Of a stretch of 64,000 bases of DNA, positions 32,271 to 39,302 are shown one piece after another; positions within the stretch are counted from its first letter, which is position 1; each line of letters opens with the position of its first letter. Made by a program: the position numbers and the translations under genes. Source of the DNA: Nonomuraea sp. NBC_00507 (GTDB lineage Bacteria; Actinomycetota; Actinomycetes; Streptosporangiales; Streptosporangiaceae); contig NZ_CP107853.1 in assembly GCF_036013525.1 (NCBI RefSeq), positions 6,882,001-6,946,000 on the forward strand. The letters are read 5' to 3'. Under the pieces are notes generated by a model. The model saw only the letters and a program-made list of their open reading frames with translations. It ran no database searches and was not told the origin of the DNA.

Positions 32271-32773
32271 GACACCTCCATGGAACACGTGTCCGATGTG
32301 TGTAGGTACGCGCCGATGGGTCGACCGGTTCACGGCGGTCTGCACGTGTTCGGTCGGACATTCGGCGAAAAGGGCGACAGAAAATCGAAAACGGCCGGGC
32401 GGGAGGCCATTGGCCGGATCGCCCCGCGGGTTCGAGCACGCGCCGGCCCGGCCCGCCGGTTATTCGCCGGTGAAAATCTTCCGCCATTGTTCGGCGGGGA
32501 ATTTCCGGCCTCCGCCTGGAGGCCGCTCGGCGTCGCCTCTCACGCGTTGTACAGGCAGGACAGGCGGACGACTACGGAAAGTAAACAATCGGTGTCCCGT
32601 ATGGAGGCATTTGCCGTTGTTGGCGGGCAATCCTCCGCGAGTTGCATTGACGTTAGGTCACCACTCTCCCTTTTTTCTCATGCGAGAATGCATTGACATG
32701 GAAAAGTGATCTTGTAAGCATCTGGCGTGGGCGTGCTTTCTGAATTCGCCGCGGGAGAAAGAGGGGCGCGTAC
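32271..32773. other. Long intergenic region between divergent aminotransferase and LanB-like genes
   Basis: These 503 bases hold no convincing gene and are more AT-rich than the surroundings. A good -35, TTGACA (32693-32698), with TAAGCA at 16 bases (32715-32720), is the likely promoter of the LanB-like gene. A 31-codon ORF starting at 32601 has no ribosome site. The region probably contains the control elements of both divergent genes. Confidence 0.5.
32693..32720 (+). promoter_or_regulatory. Promoter of the LanB-like gene
   Basis: TTGACA (perfect -35) is followed 16 bases later by TAAGCA, in an AT-rich stretch about 75 bases before the ATG at 32774. The ribosome site would be GAGAAAGAGG with a rather long spacing. 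Confidence 0.5.
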
Positions 32774-35137
32774 ATGGCTGCCGAGTGGACCCTGTTGCCC
32801 GCCGTGCTCGTCCGCAGCGCCGGGTTCCCCTGGGAGCTCGTCGCCTCGCTGGCCTACCCACGGGCGGCGGAGACCGCCGCGGCGGTCGTACGGCTGGAGC
32901 GGCAGGCGCTCGACCTGCTCGCCTGCCCGCAGGCAAGCGGCCGGCTGCCGCGTGGGCTGCGCGGCCGCCTGCGCCGGCTGCGACCCCTGCCACCCGGCAC
33001 GCCCGGCCCCGCCGACTGGCTGGCGAGCTGGAACCGGGTGACCGGCCTGCTGGAGGACGCGCGTCTCGCGCTGGCCGACATGGTCGCCGCCGACGGCGCG
33101 CGGGCCAGGACGGCCACCGCCGCGATCGCCGCCGACGAGCGCTTCCTCGACGCCCTGGTCAGCTCGGCCCCCGCCGCCTACCGCGACCTGCGGCGAGGCC
33201 AGGCCGAGACGGCGCGGCAGCTCGCACCGCACCTGCAACGGCTGGCCACCCGGTGCGCCAGGACCGGGTTCTACGCGCCCATCGACTTCGCCCGCATCGA
33301 GCCCGGCCGCGACAGCGGCTACACCTGGGCGGGCCACCGCGAATGCGCCCGGCGGATCGCCTACCCCGCCGGCCGCATCGGAGAGGCGCTCCAGCAACGC
33401 ATCCTCGCCGACCCCGCGCTCGTCGCCGGGCTCGTGCCACGGCGGCGGACAGCGACGGGCCCGGGGACGGGCCCGGGAATGAGCACGGGGCACGACGGCA
33501 CCGCCCTCGCCGGGCACTGCGACGGCCGCCGCACGCTCGCCGAGATCGCCGCCGACACCGGCACCGGCCTCGAGCGGGCCTCGGCGGCGCTCGCCGTCGC
33601 GGTGCGCCGCGGGTTGCTCACCCACGACCTGTGCCCGCCCGCCACCGTCCCCGACCCCCTCGGCTGGCTCCGCGACCGGCTGCCCGGCGAGCAGACCCCC
33701 GCCGCGCCGGAGCCGGGACTCGTGGCCGCGCAGGGGGTGCCCGCGCAGCGGCGACGCGCCTTCGCTCGCCCGCGGCCGGCCGCCGGGACCGACCTGCCCG
33801 TGAGCCGTCGCGTCAGGGAGATCTCCGACCTGCTCGAGCGTTACCCCAGCGCCTCGCCCGACGTGAAGCTGGCCCTGCAGAGCAGGATCGAGGCCCTCGC
33901 CGGCGGCGGCCAGCGGACCGGGCGCGACGAGCACGTCGTCGTGTACGAGGCCGCGGCCGGCACGCTGCACGTCACCATAGGCGACGCCCTCGCCGCCGAC
34001 CTGCGCGAAGGCGTGCCCGCGGCACTCGGCCCGCTCGCGGAGGAGGCCGAGCAGACCAGGCTCCGCACCAACCGGATGCTCGCCGGGCGGCTCGGCGCGG
34101 GCACGTTCGAGCTGGCCGAGGCGCTGCGGGCCGCGGGAAACCTGGAGATCCAGCGCGGCGACCGGATCGCCGGACTCGTCGGCGACGTGGCCCCCGACGC
34201 CGTCGCCCTGGACCTCGCCGGGGTGTTGGCGGAGCCGGTCCCGCCGGCCGCGCCGGTGTTGTGCGCGGCCGACGTCATGGTGGCGGCGCCCGCGCTGGAG
34301 GCGTACGAGCCGGGCGTGACCCCGCTGGTGCTCGGCGGATTCCACCACGCGCCGCTGCTCACGCCGTGGGAGCTGCGCTTCCACCGGGACGGCCGAGCCC
34401 CGGGGAGCTCCGGCGAGCGCCGGAGCGCGGCCGCCATCGCGCGGGCGCTCCGCGGATTCACCGCGCTCAACGTCATCTCGCCCCGCGCCGACGGCCTGCC
34501 CTCGCCGGAACTCCCCGGGCCCGTCCTGGAGTCCGGGGGCGCGGCGGCGGACCCGCGGCGGCGCCGCGTCGGCCTCGACGACCTGTACGTGCGCAGCGAC
34601 GGCCACCGAGCCGTCCTGCACGCCAAGGGCACCGACGAGCCGCTGATGATCCACAACGGCGAACCAGGGCACGCCCTGCACACCGCGTTCGGCCTGCCGA
34701 GACTCCAGCCGCCCACCCTGCCGGACCTGCCCCGGACACCCCGCCTGACATGGGGGAATGTCGTCATCTCGCGGCAGCGGTGGCGGCTGGGCAGGATCGC
34801 GTTCGACGCGCTCGGCCGGGCCGGGGGCGACCGCGACCTGCTGCTGGCCATGGCCCGCCTGCGCGACCTGCACCACCTGCCCCGCACGTTCTTCGCCGCC
34901 GCCTTTGCCCCCGCCTTCGCCGCCGCCGAGCGAAGGCCCGTCTACGTCGACACCCGCGCGCCCGCGCTCATCGAGCAGCTGGCCCGGCTGGCCGGCACGG
35001 CCGAACGGCTCACCTTGACCGAGACGCTGCCAGGACCGGAGCAGTGCTGGCTGCGCGACGGCGGACAGCACTTCGCCGCCCGGCTGCGCTGCGTCTACCT
35101 GCGGCCGGCGTCGCGTGCGGGGGAGCGCGGCCGGTAA
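32774..35137 (+). CDS. Lantibiotic dehydratase (LanB)-like protein, glutamylation-type
   Basis: A 787-residue protein with the N-terminal lantibiotic dehydratase pattern: LLPAVLVRSAGFPWELVASLAYP at the start, a long helical middle (VSRRVREISDLLERYPSASPDV), and the late core VISRQRWRLGRIAFDALGRAGGDRDLL. In LanB enzymes this domain uses glutamyl-tRNA to glutamylate Ser/Thr; the C-terminal elimination domain seems absent at this length. It could be a split LanB or a PEARL-type peptide aminoacyl-tRNA ligase. A small well-initiated ORF (35211) and a broken ABC exporter follow, as in a RiPP cluster. No lanthionine cyclase is present here. Confidence 0.78.
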   Translation: MAAEWTLLPAVLVRSAGFPWELVASLAYPRAAETAAAVVRLERQALDLLACPQASGRLPRGLRGRLRRLRPLPPGTPGPADWLASWNRVTGLLEDARLALADMVAADGARARTATAAIAADERFLDALVSSAPAAYRDLRRGQAETARQLAPHLQRLATRCARTGFYAPIDFARIEPGRDSGYTWAGHRECARRIAYPAGRIGEALQQRILADPALVAGLVPRRRTATGPGTGPGMSTGHDGTALAGHCDGRRTLAEIAADTGTGLERASAALAVAVRRGLLTHDLCPPATVPDPLGWLRDRLPGEQTPAAPEPGLVAAQGVPAQRRRAFARPRPAAGTDLPVSRRVREISDLLERYPSASPDVKLALQSRIEALAGGGQRTGRDEHVVVYEAAAGTLHVTIGDALAADLREGVPAALGPLAEEAEQTRLRTNRMLAGRLGAGTFELAEALRAAGNLEIQRGDRIAGLVGDVAPDAVALDLAGVLAEPVPPAAPVLCAADVMVAAPALEAYEPGVTPLVLGGFHHAPLLTPWELRFHRDGRAPGSSGERRSAAAIARALRGFTALNVISPRADGLPSPELPGPVLESGGAAADPRRRRVGLDDLYVRSDGHRAVLHAKGTDEPLMIHNGEPGHALHTAFGLPRLQPPTLPDLPRTPRLTWGNVVISRQRWRLGRIAFDALGRAGGDRDLLLAMARLRDLHHLPRTFFAAAFAPAFAAAERRPVYVDTRAPALIEQLARLAGTAERLTLTETLPGPEQCWLRDGGQHFAARLRCVYLRPASRAGERGR

Positions 35138-35150
35138 ATCGGTTGCCCCG

Positions 35151-35166
35151 GCATCCGACGGGATGC
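35151..35166 (+). repeat. Small hairpin after the LanB-like gene
   Basis: GCATCC (35151-35156) pairs with GGATGC (35161-35166) around a GACG loop, between the LanB-like stop and the small ORF. It overlaps the spacer of a possible promoter (TTGCCC 18 bases before TGTACT) for the small ORF. Confidence 0.35.
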
Positions 35167-35210
35167 TGTACTCACTCGCAGCGACAGTCCAGCGATCAAG
35201 GAGGCCCGAG

Positions 35211-35312
35211 ATGCGGGAAGCGTTCATGTCCCCCCAGCACCGTGACTCCTTCGACGCAAAGGGCATGACGCTTCTTGAGACGACCGTCCGACCAGGGGAT
35301 TCCCCCGCATAG
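35211..35312 (+). CDS. 33-residue peptide, candidate RiPP precursor or scaffold
   Basis: A 33-codon ORF beginning MREAFMSPQHRD and ending TTVRPGDSPA. AAGGAGG (35198-35204) lies six bases before the ATG, a near-perfect ribosome site that is hard to explain if the ORF is not translated. It sits directly after the LanB-like gene and before the exporter remnant, where precursor peptides often lie. The peptide has several Ser/Thr but no Cys, so it cannot form lanthionines; a PEARL-type scaffold or a degraded precursor are alternatives. I do not recognise the family. Confidence 0.5.
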   Translation: MREAFMSPQHRDSFDAKGMTLLETTVRPGDSPA

Positions 35313-35440
35313 CACGTCCGTCCTGCGCCTGCTCCGGCCAGGACCCCGCCCCGCCGCCGCGCTCGCCGCGGCCATCGCCGCCGCCACCGCGCTTCCGCTG
35401 GCGGCGCCCCAGATCACTCGCCGCTTCGTCGACGACGCGA
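35275..35440 (+). pseudogene. N-terminal stub of an ABC exporter
   Basis: The reading frame through this region encodes LRLLRPGPRPAAALAAAI and then LAAPQITRRFVDDAIG, the usual first transmembrane helix of ABC exporters (pattern LLRLLRP...aLpLL..rFVDdai). Similarity stops abruptly near 35440 and a stop codon follows at 35467-35469. The matching ATPase end lies 3.3 kb away at 38772-39297, so the gene has been broken and its middle, about 400 codons, lost. The first usable start is a TTG at 35275, overlapping the small peptide ORF. Confidence 0.65.
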
Positions 35441-35505
35441 TCGGCGTGTACGTCGTCCAGCGCGACTAGGGCGGCCATGCGTGCCGTCCGCCTGGGGTCG
35501 GTCAC
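35440..35505 (-). pseudogene. 5' remnant of an unknown minus-strand gene at the exporter breakpoint
   Basis: On the minus strand a GTG at 35505 is preceded by GAGGAGGAACC, an excellent ribosome site, and encodes MTDPRRTARMAALVALDDVH (GTG read as Met). After about 22 codons the frame runs antisense through the exporter stub and becomes low-complexity. It looks like the start of a real gene fused to foreign DNA at a recombination junction near 35440. The original product is not recognisable. Confidence 0.4.
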
Positions 35506-35524
35506 GGTTCCTCCTCGATCGGTT

Positions 35525-35585
35525 GGCCGTCCTCGGAAGCCCTGGAATTGCGCCTGGACCGGACAGGGTAATTCCGAGGACGGCC
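35525..35585. repeat. Long perfect inverted repeat
   Basis: GGCCGTCCTCGGAA (35525-35538) and TTCCGAGGACGGCC (35572-35585) are perfect 14-base arms; CCCTG and CAGGG inside extend the pairing. It lies between the breakpoint and the 3' end of the minus-strand cluster, so it may terminate that cluster or mark the edge of the inserted block. Confidence 0.6.
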
Positions 35586-35589
35586 GGGC

Positions 35590-35624
35590 CCCTGCTCTCG
35601 GAGCCGACCAAGGCCGGAGCAGGG
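35590..35624. terminator. Terminator-like hairpin at the end of the inserted cluster
   Basis: CCCTGCTC (35590-35597) pairs with GAGCAGGG (35617-35624), immediately followed on the plus strand by AGTTTT. It begins five bases beyond the stop codon of the minus-strand gene ending at 35629. It could end transcription in either direction. Confidence 0.5.
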
Positions 35625-35628
35625 AGTT

Positions 35629-36051
35629 TTAGGTCTTCTCGGCCTCGCTCCCGCCGTCGCCGTCGGTGTTGGCGAGGACGTCGCGGGCGACGTCGGGGAA
35701 ACGCTGGATCAGCTCACGCAGCATGGCCTCGTCGTCGGCCTCTGTGGCCGGCTTCGGGGCGGGCTTCCGGCGCTGATTTCGGGGTGGCGCCGGGGCGGGG
35801 AAGGGAGTCAGCTGCCCGAGCCGTTTGCGGCTGAGTTGTGCATGGAACGCGGCCTGGCGATTTCGTGTCGTCCACCGCTGCGCCAACCTGACGATCCCGC
35901 CTGCGGCGCGCACCTCTTGCTGGAGCAGACGTTCCAACTCCTGCTGGTCCTCACCGTCCTCGACGGCCTCTTTGACGGCGCGCATGATGTCGTCTGGCGT
36001 GACCGTCTCCAGACGATCCAGCCACCACGAGCTGTCATAGTCGCCGATCAT
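35629..36051 (-). CDS. Hypothetical protein, 140 residues
   Basis: A 140-residue charged protein I do not recognise. MIGDYDSSWWLDRLETVTPDD opens it; the middle (VEDGEDQQELERLLQQEVRAAGGIVRLAQ) looks helical and possibly coiled-coil; residues 95-115 are rich in Pro, Arg and Lys. The ATG at 36051 overlaps the stop of the upstream gene (ATGA), which I take as the true start; the frame is open further but without family-like sequence. It is the last gene of the minus-strand cluster and is followed by two hairpins. Confidence 0.65.
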   Translation of the reverse strand: MIGDYDSSWWLDRLETVTPDDIMRAVKEAVEDGEDQQELERLLQQEVRAAGGIVRLAQRWTTRNRQAAFHAQLSRKRLGQLTPFPAPAPPRNQRRKPAPKPATEADDEAMLRELIQRFPDVARDVLANTDGDGGSEAEKT

Positions 36052-36488
36052 GCCGGTCCCGCCGTTCCAGTGACCGTGGCCACCTTCGCCAGCCACGCGG
36101 CGCACAGGGTGCCGAGCATCTCCTCCGACTCGCCCCACAAGGTGATCGTCCACAGGGCTTTGCCGTCGTCGCCCCGGTCCGGAGTCGGCCAGCAGGTGAT
36201 GCTGTACTCCGGCGGGTCGGGCACGAGCTGGTTCACCTGCTCGTCGGGGAGCCGGCCCTTCCAGACTGCTGCCCACTGCCGGTGGTACAGGTCGTAGCCA
36301 GGCAGTGCCCTGGCGGGCTCGGCGAGCTCAACCCGGTGCTTGGCGAGGATCTCCAGCGTCTGCCCGGCCGTCAGCGCCTGGGCGTCGTTCTCGACCATCT
36401 CGGAGTCGCCTGACGAGATGTGCGTGACACGCAGGCCGTAGGAGTCGGCGGCGACCGTACAGCCGGGGACCTCGGGCAGATTGCTCAT
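36048..36488 (-). CDS. Hypothetical protein, 146 residues
   Basis: A 146-residue acidic soluble protein of unknown function. MSNLPEVPGCTVAADSYGLRVTHISSGDSEMV and a Trp-rich middle (YHRQWAAVWKGRLPDEQ; ITCWPTPDRGDDGKALWTITLWG) are visible. The ATG at 36488 follows GGGAGGCACGAC, a good ribosome site. Its stop overlaps the next gene's ATG, so the two are translationally coupled and probably work together. There is no signal or membrane segment. Confidence 0.68.
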   Translation of the reverse strand: MSNLPEVPGCTVAADSYGLRVTHISSGDSEMVENDAQALTAGQTLEILAKHRVELAEPARALPGYDLYHRQWAAVWKGRLPDEQVNQLVPDPPEYSITCWPTPDRGDDGKALWTITLWGESEEMLGTLCAAWLAKVATVTGTAGPA

Positions 36489-36691
36489 GTCGTGCCTCCC
36501 GTGCGGAACGGCGTCTCGCCAGAGCAGGAGACCCACACCCACTGCGGGCGTTTGAGCGCGGCGGCAGGACACCGACTCCACCGATGCAACTCGTGCCGCC
36601 GCTGCCGCGCCGACCCTGGGCGCGGCGGCACGACGGCGGACGCCTGGGGGCTATCGCCACCGTGCCAGTCTGGGGTCGCTGGCTGGTTCAT
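36485..36691 (-). CDS. Possible small coupled ORF, 68 residues
   Basis: This frame starts at an ATG overlapping the stop of the upstream small gene (ATGA) and ends overlapping the start of the 146-residue gene, so it fits the coupling pattern of the cluster. The product has Pro-rich and His/Cys-containing segments (RRHELHRWSRCPAA; WVWVSCSGETPF) but no recognised domain. It may be real or a chance frame in GC-rich DNA. Confidence 0.35.
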   Translation of the reverse strand: MNQPATPDWHGGDSPQASAVVPPRPGSARQRRHELHRWSRCPAAALKRPQWVWVSCSGETPFRTGGTT

Positions 36692-36954
36692 GAGGCTCGC
36701 CGCCAGGCGTAGGCGATGCGCACCATCGGCGCTTCAACGCGCTCCAGGGCCTCGAAACTCGGCGCAGTGATGACCGTGCCGCTGGCCTTGTGGACGGCGG
36801 TCCACGTCTCGTTCGGCAACTGCTCGACGTCGCGGAATCCGACGATGCGATGTTCGGTCTGCCGGCGCCGAGTCACGGCCGCGCCGCCGGCAGACCTGCT
36901 CGTGGCGCTCGCGCGGGGCGAATGCGTGGGGGATGCGGACCCGTGACTGTCCAT
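36688..36954 (-). CDS. Small hypothetical protein, up to 88 residues
   Basis: The C-terminal 62 residues (TRRRQTEHRIVGFRDVEQLP; ETWTAVHKASGTVITAPSFEALE) look like a compact alpha/beta domain with coding-like composition. The N-terminal 26 residues are low-complexity Ser/Ala. The start may be the ATG at 36954 or, more likely from composition, the GTG at 36876; neither has a strong ribosome site. It lies downstream of the XRE/DUF5753 gene in the same direction. Function unknown. Confidence 0.5.
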   Translation of the reverse strand: MDSHGSASPTHSPRASATSRSAGGAAVTRRRQTEHRIVGFRDVEQLPNETWTAVHKASGTVITAPSFEALERVEAPMVRIAYAWRRAS

Positions 36955-37061
36955 GTCCCGGACGCTACGACGGCGCTAGGCGCAGCTTGAAGCATTGTGC
37001 GCGAAGATGCTCCAGAGCCTCGCTCAACCCTAGAGGGAAGCATCCTGGCGCATCTTGGGCT

Positions 37062-37901
37062 TTAGTCAGGCGCGAGGACGCGGAGAGCGGACTCGATAAG
37101 GTTGCGGGCTTCGGAGCCGTAGACCGCGAGGCCCGCGAGCGTGGCGAACGAGGTGAGGTAGGTGGCGACTTCGGAGGGCTGGCTGATCGTGAGGGCGGCA
37201 GTGAGGGTCTCTACCGATACCCACCGGTCATCGAAGATCCAGAATCCATGGACGGGTGCCACCGGGTAGACCTTCTCGAAGGGGATCACGCCGAGGTGGA
37301 CGGTGCGGAGGGTGGAGGCGATCGCCAGCTTCTCCAGCTGGCCGGCGAGGACATCTGGAGGGCATAGCCGAAGGCGTAGCACCGCTTCGGTCATCACAAA
37401 GTGGAACCGTCGCCCAGACGCATACAGGATCTGCTGGCGGGCCATCCGGGCGGCCACGGCCGCCGCGAGATCATCGTGGGCCTCATCCGACGTGATCGCC
37501 TCGCGGAGCCGATAAGCCGAGTACTCAGGTGTCTGTAGGAGCCCCGGCACGAAACACGACTCGAAGTTGCGGATCACCTGTGCTTCGGCCTCCGCTTCGG
37601 CGAAGGTCTGCTGCTGGGCCACCATTCCGCGGCGGAACATCCGCCGGAATTCGACGTACATGCCCTCAAGCGACCGTAGTGCAGCGATCAGCTCCGGGAC
37701 TTGCTCGGGTGCGCCGCACGTGGTTGCCCAGGCTTCGATATCGGCGTCGGACGGCGTCTGTTTGCCACTCTCGATCTTGTAGACCTTGGTGCGGTGCCAG
37801 CCGTGAGCTTCGGCGAGTTGCTGGCCATTGAGTCGAGCATCTCGTCGAAGCTCACGCAGGCGGAGCCCGAGCGCATCACGGGCTCTCTCGTAGGTGGACA
37901 T
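37062..37901 (-). CDS. XRE family regulator with DUF5753 domain (Scr1-like)
   Basis: A 279-residue protein. Residues 8-70 form an XRE helix-turn-helix (LRELRRDARLNGQQLAEAHGW then HRTKVYKIESGKQTPSDADI). The rest is a DUF5753 domain, with the diagnostic RNFESCFVPGLLQTPEYSAY and VHLGVIPF segments. In actinomycetes these regulators are paired with small DUF397 or similar proteins and are often called Scr1-type toxin-antitoxin-like systems. Here the partner upstream is a DUF6879 protein whose 3' end overlaps this gene by 26 bases. The ligand and targets are unknown. Confidence 0.9.
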   Translation of the reverse strand: MSTYERARDALGLRLRELRRDARLNGQQLAEAHGWHRTKVYKIESGKQTPSDADIEAWATTCGAPEQVPELIAALRSLEGMYVEFRRMFRRGMVAQQQTFAEAEAEAQVIRNFESCFVPGLLQTPEYSAYRLREAITSDEAHDDLAAAVAARMARQQILYASGRRFHFVMTEAVLRLRLCPPDVLAGQLEKLAIASTLRTVHLGVIPFEKVYPVAPVHGFWIFDDRWVSVETLTAALTISQPSEVATYLTSFATLAGLAVYGSEARNLIESALRVLAPD

Positions 37902-38421
37902 CCTGCTTGGTGTACTCCTGCCACGGGACGGCGTAGTGCTGGGCCACGTCCCGGTAGTAGCAGTGCTTCACGACCACAGCGGGATCGGTGACGAGGTCGG
38001 CGCCGAGGAGGACGTCGTCGTCGCCGAATCTCAGGATGAGCAGCGTAGTGGAGTCGATCAGCCAGAAGTCATGGCCCGGCAGGTCGAGCTCTGCCGCCCG
38101 ATGGCGAGGCAGATAGCGGATATCCTCCCCGGCCTCGACGTTGTAACGGGCGAGAGCGAGGCCGAAGCGGGTGTAGTCGCTGTGCGGCTTGCTGACCACG
38201 CGGACCCGTTCCATGCGCTGCCCGTCGGCGATCCGCGGGGTGAGCATCTCGATCCAGTCGTCCATGTACGACTCGTCGAGCCCTCCGCCGGTCAGAAACC
38301 GGCGGAGGATCGGGGCCTCGTCGGCCTCGTTGTAGGCCTCGCGGGTCTCCAGCCGGAACGCGGTGTGGCGGAAGGCGAGGACGAGGCCGGCGAAGTCCTG
38401 CCCGGCGGGGACGAACCTCAC
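37876..38421 (-). CDS. DUF6879 family protein
   Basis: A 181-residue protein of the DUF6879 type seen beside XRE/DUF5753 regulators: FAGLVLAFRHTAFRLETREAY, GGGLDESYMDDWIEML, VVSKPHSDYTRFGLALARYN, DFWLIDSTTLLILRFGDDD and a final HCYYRDVAQHYAVPW. The GTG at 38421 overlaps the stop of the upstream small gene. It overlaps the XRE gene downstream by 26 bases, indicating strong coupling. It may be the effector of the pair; activity is not known. Confidence 0.82.
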   Translation of the reverse strand: MRFVPAGQDFAGLVLAFRHTAFRLETREAYNEADEAPILRRFLTGGGLDESYMDDWIEMLTPRIADGQRMERVRVVSKPHSDYTRFGLALARYNVEAGEDIRYLPRHRAAELDLPGHDFWLIDSTTLLILRFGDDDVLLGADLVTDPAVVVKHCYYRDVAQHYAVPWQEYTKQDVHLRESP

Positions 38422-38630
38422 TCGCCCTCCGGGGCCGGAGCGAAGCGGAGCAGGTTCGCGGGGATCTCAACGACGAGCTCATCGTCGCGAAGATCCACGA
38501 CATCGGCGAGCGCCTCGGGGTCGTGGACCTTCTTGCCCTGGACGACGATCGTGCCGCGGTCGGTCTTGTACAGGGCAGGGCAGCCTGTCTTACCTGAGGA
38601 CGTGCCGAGGAGCCTGAGCCTCATGGTCAT
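38418..38630 (-). CDS. Small protein upstream of the DUF6879 gene, 70 residues
   Basis: A 70-residue protein, MTMRLRLLGTSSGKTGCPALYKTD at the N-terminus and then IVVQGKKVHDPEALADVVDL, with a beta-rich appearance. Its stop overlaps the DUF6879 GTG (GTGA), making it the first gene of the DUF6879-XRE transcript. Start may be the ATG at 38630 or the Met two codons later. Small proteins of this kind accompany DUF6879 genes in related genomes, from memory; function is unknown. Confidence 0.7.
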   Translation of the reverse strand: MTMRLRLLGTSSGKTGCPALYKTDRGTIVVQGKKVHDPEALADVVDLRDDELVVEIPANLLRFAPAPEGE

Positions 38631-38771
38631 CCGCCTTCGTAGGGGAGCGGGTATCGCCTTCGATGCTCGGCGATGCGGTGATGTGCGTCAAGATGCACTG
38701 CTCTTGGATGCATGCTCAGCTGGCCCGCCGATCCGGCACCCCGGCGGCCTCCAGGCGCTGACGGCGCCGCG

Positions 38772-39297
38772 TTCCTCGTCCCCGGCCGCGCTGCCTACGC
38801 GGGCCAGGTTCCGCGCTGTTCTCCGAGACCCTGCGCGAGAACCTGCTCCTCGGCCGGCCCGCCACCGACGATGAGATCGGCCGCGCGCTGGAGCTGGCGG
38901 CGTTCGAGGCGGACCTGGCCGAGATGCCGGACGGCCTGGACACGGTCGTCGGCCCGCGCGGCGTGCGACTGTCCGGCGGCCAGGTCCAGCGGGCCACCGC
39001 CGCCCGGGCGCTGGTGCGTACGCCGGAGCTGCTGGTCGTGGACGATCTGTCGTCTGCCCTGGACGTCGAGACCGAGCGCCTGCTGTGGGACCGGATCGCC
39101 GGCCGCGGGCCGGAGACCGTCCTGGTGGTGTCTACCGGCAGGCCGCACTCGAACGCGCCGACCAGATCATCGTCCTCGACCGCGGCCGCGTCGCGGGGCG
39201 CGGTCCCCTCGACGAGCTGCTGGAGCATTGCCCGGAGATGCGCCGCCTGTGGAGCGCCGAGCGCATCACGGAAGCCGAGGAAGGATCGGGCGACTGA
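38772..39297 (+). pseudogene. ATPase end of a broken ABC exporter, two frameshifts
   Basis: Three frames in turn encode the C-terminal half of an exporter ATPase. First GRAAYAGQVP (Q-loop), then after a one-base loss near 38812 ALFSETLRENLLLG, LSGGQVQRATAARAL (signature) and LLVVDDLSSALD (Walker B), then after a second shift near 39131 RQAALERADQIIVLDRGRVAG to the stop at 39297. The Walker A and all membrane helices are missing. It is the other end of the exporter stub at 35275-35440; the 3.3 kb between holds unrelated minus-strand genes. Confidence 0.8.
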
Positions 39298-39302
39298 GTC
39301 CC

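Noticed and set aside
32601..32696. A 31-codon plus-strand ORF upstream of the LanB-like gene, considered as a RiPP precursor
   Set aside because: It has no ribosome site, ends within the promoter region of the LanB-like gene and has no repeat or leader-like pattern.
32678..35266. An 862-codon minus-strand open frame
   Set aside because: It is the shadow of the LanB-like gene, with Gly/Ala/Arg-rich low-complexity sequence and no ribosome site.
35525..35585. The long inverted repeat considered as an insertion-sequence end pair
   Set aside because: No transposase or target duplication is visible, and the arms are only 33 bases apart, so a terminator or structured spacer is simpler.
36420..36770. 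A 116-codon plus-strand frame within the minus-strand cluster
   Set aside because: It overlaps better-supported minus-strand genes joined by ATGA overlaps and has no ribosome site.
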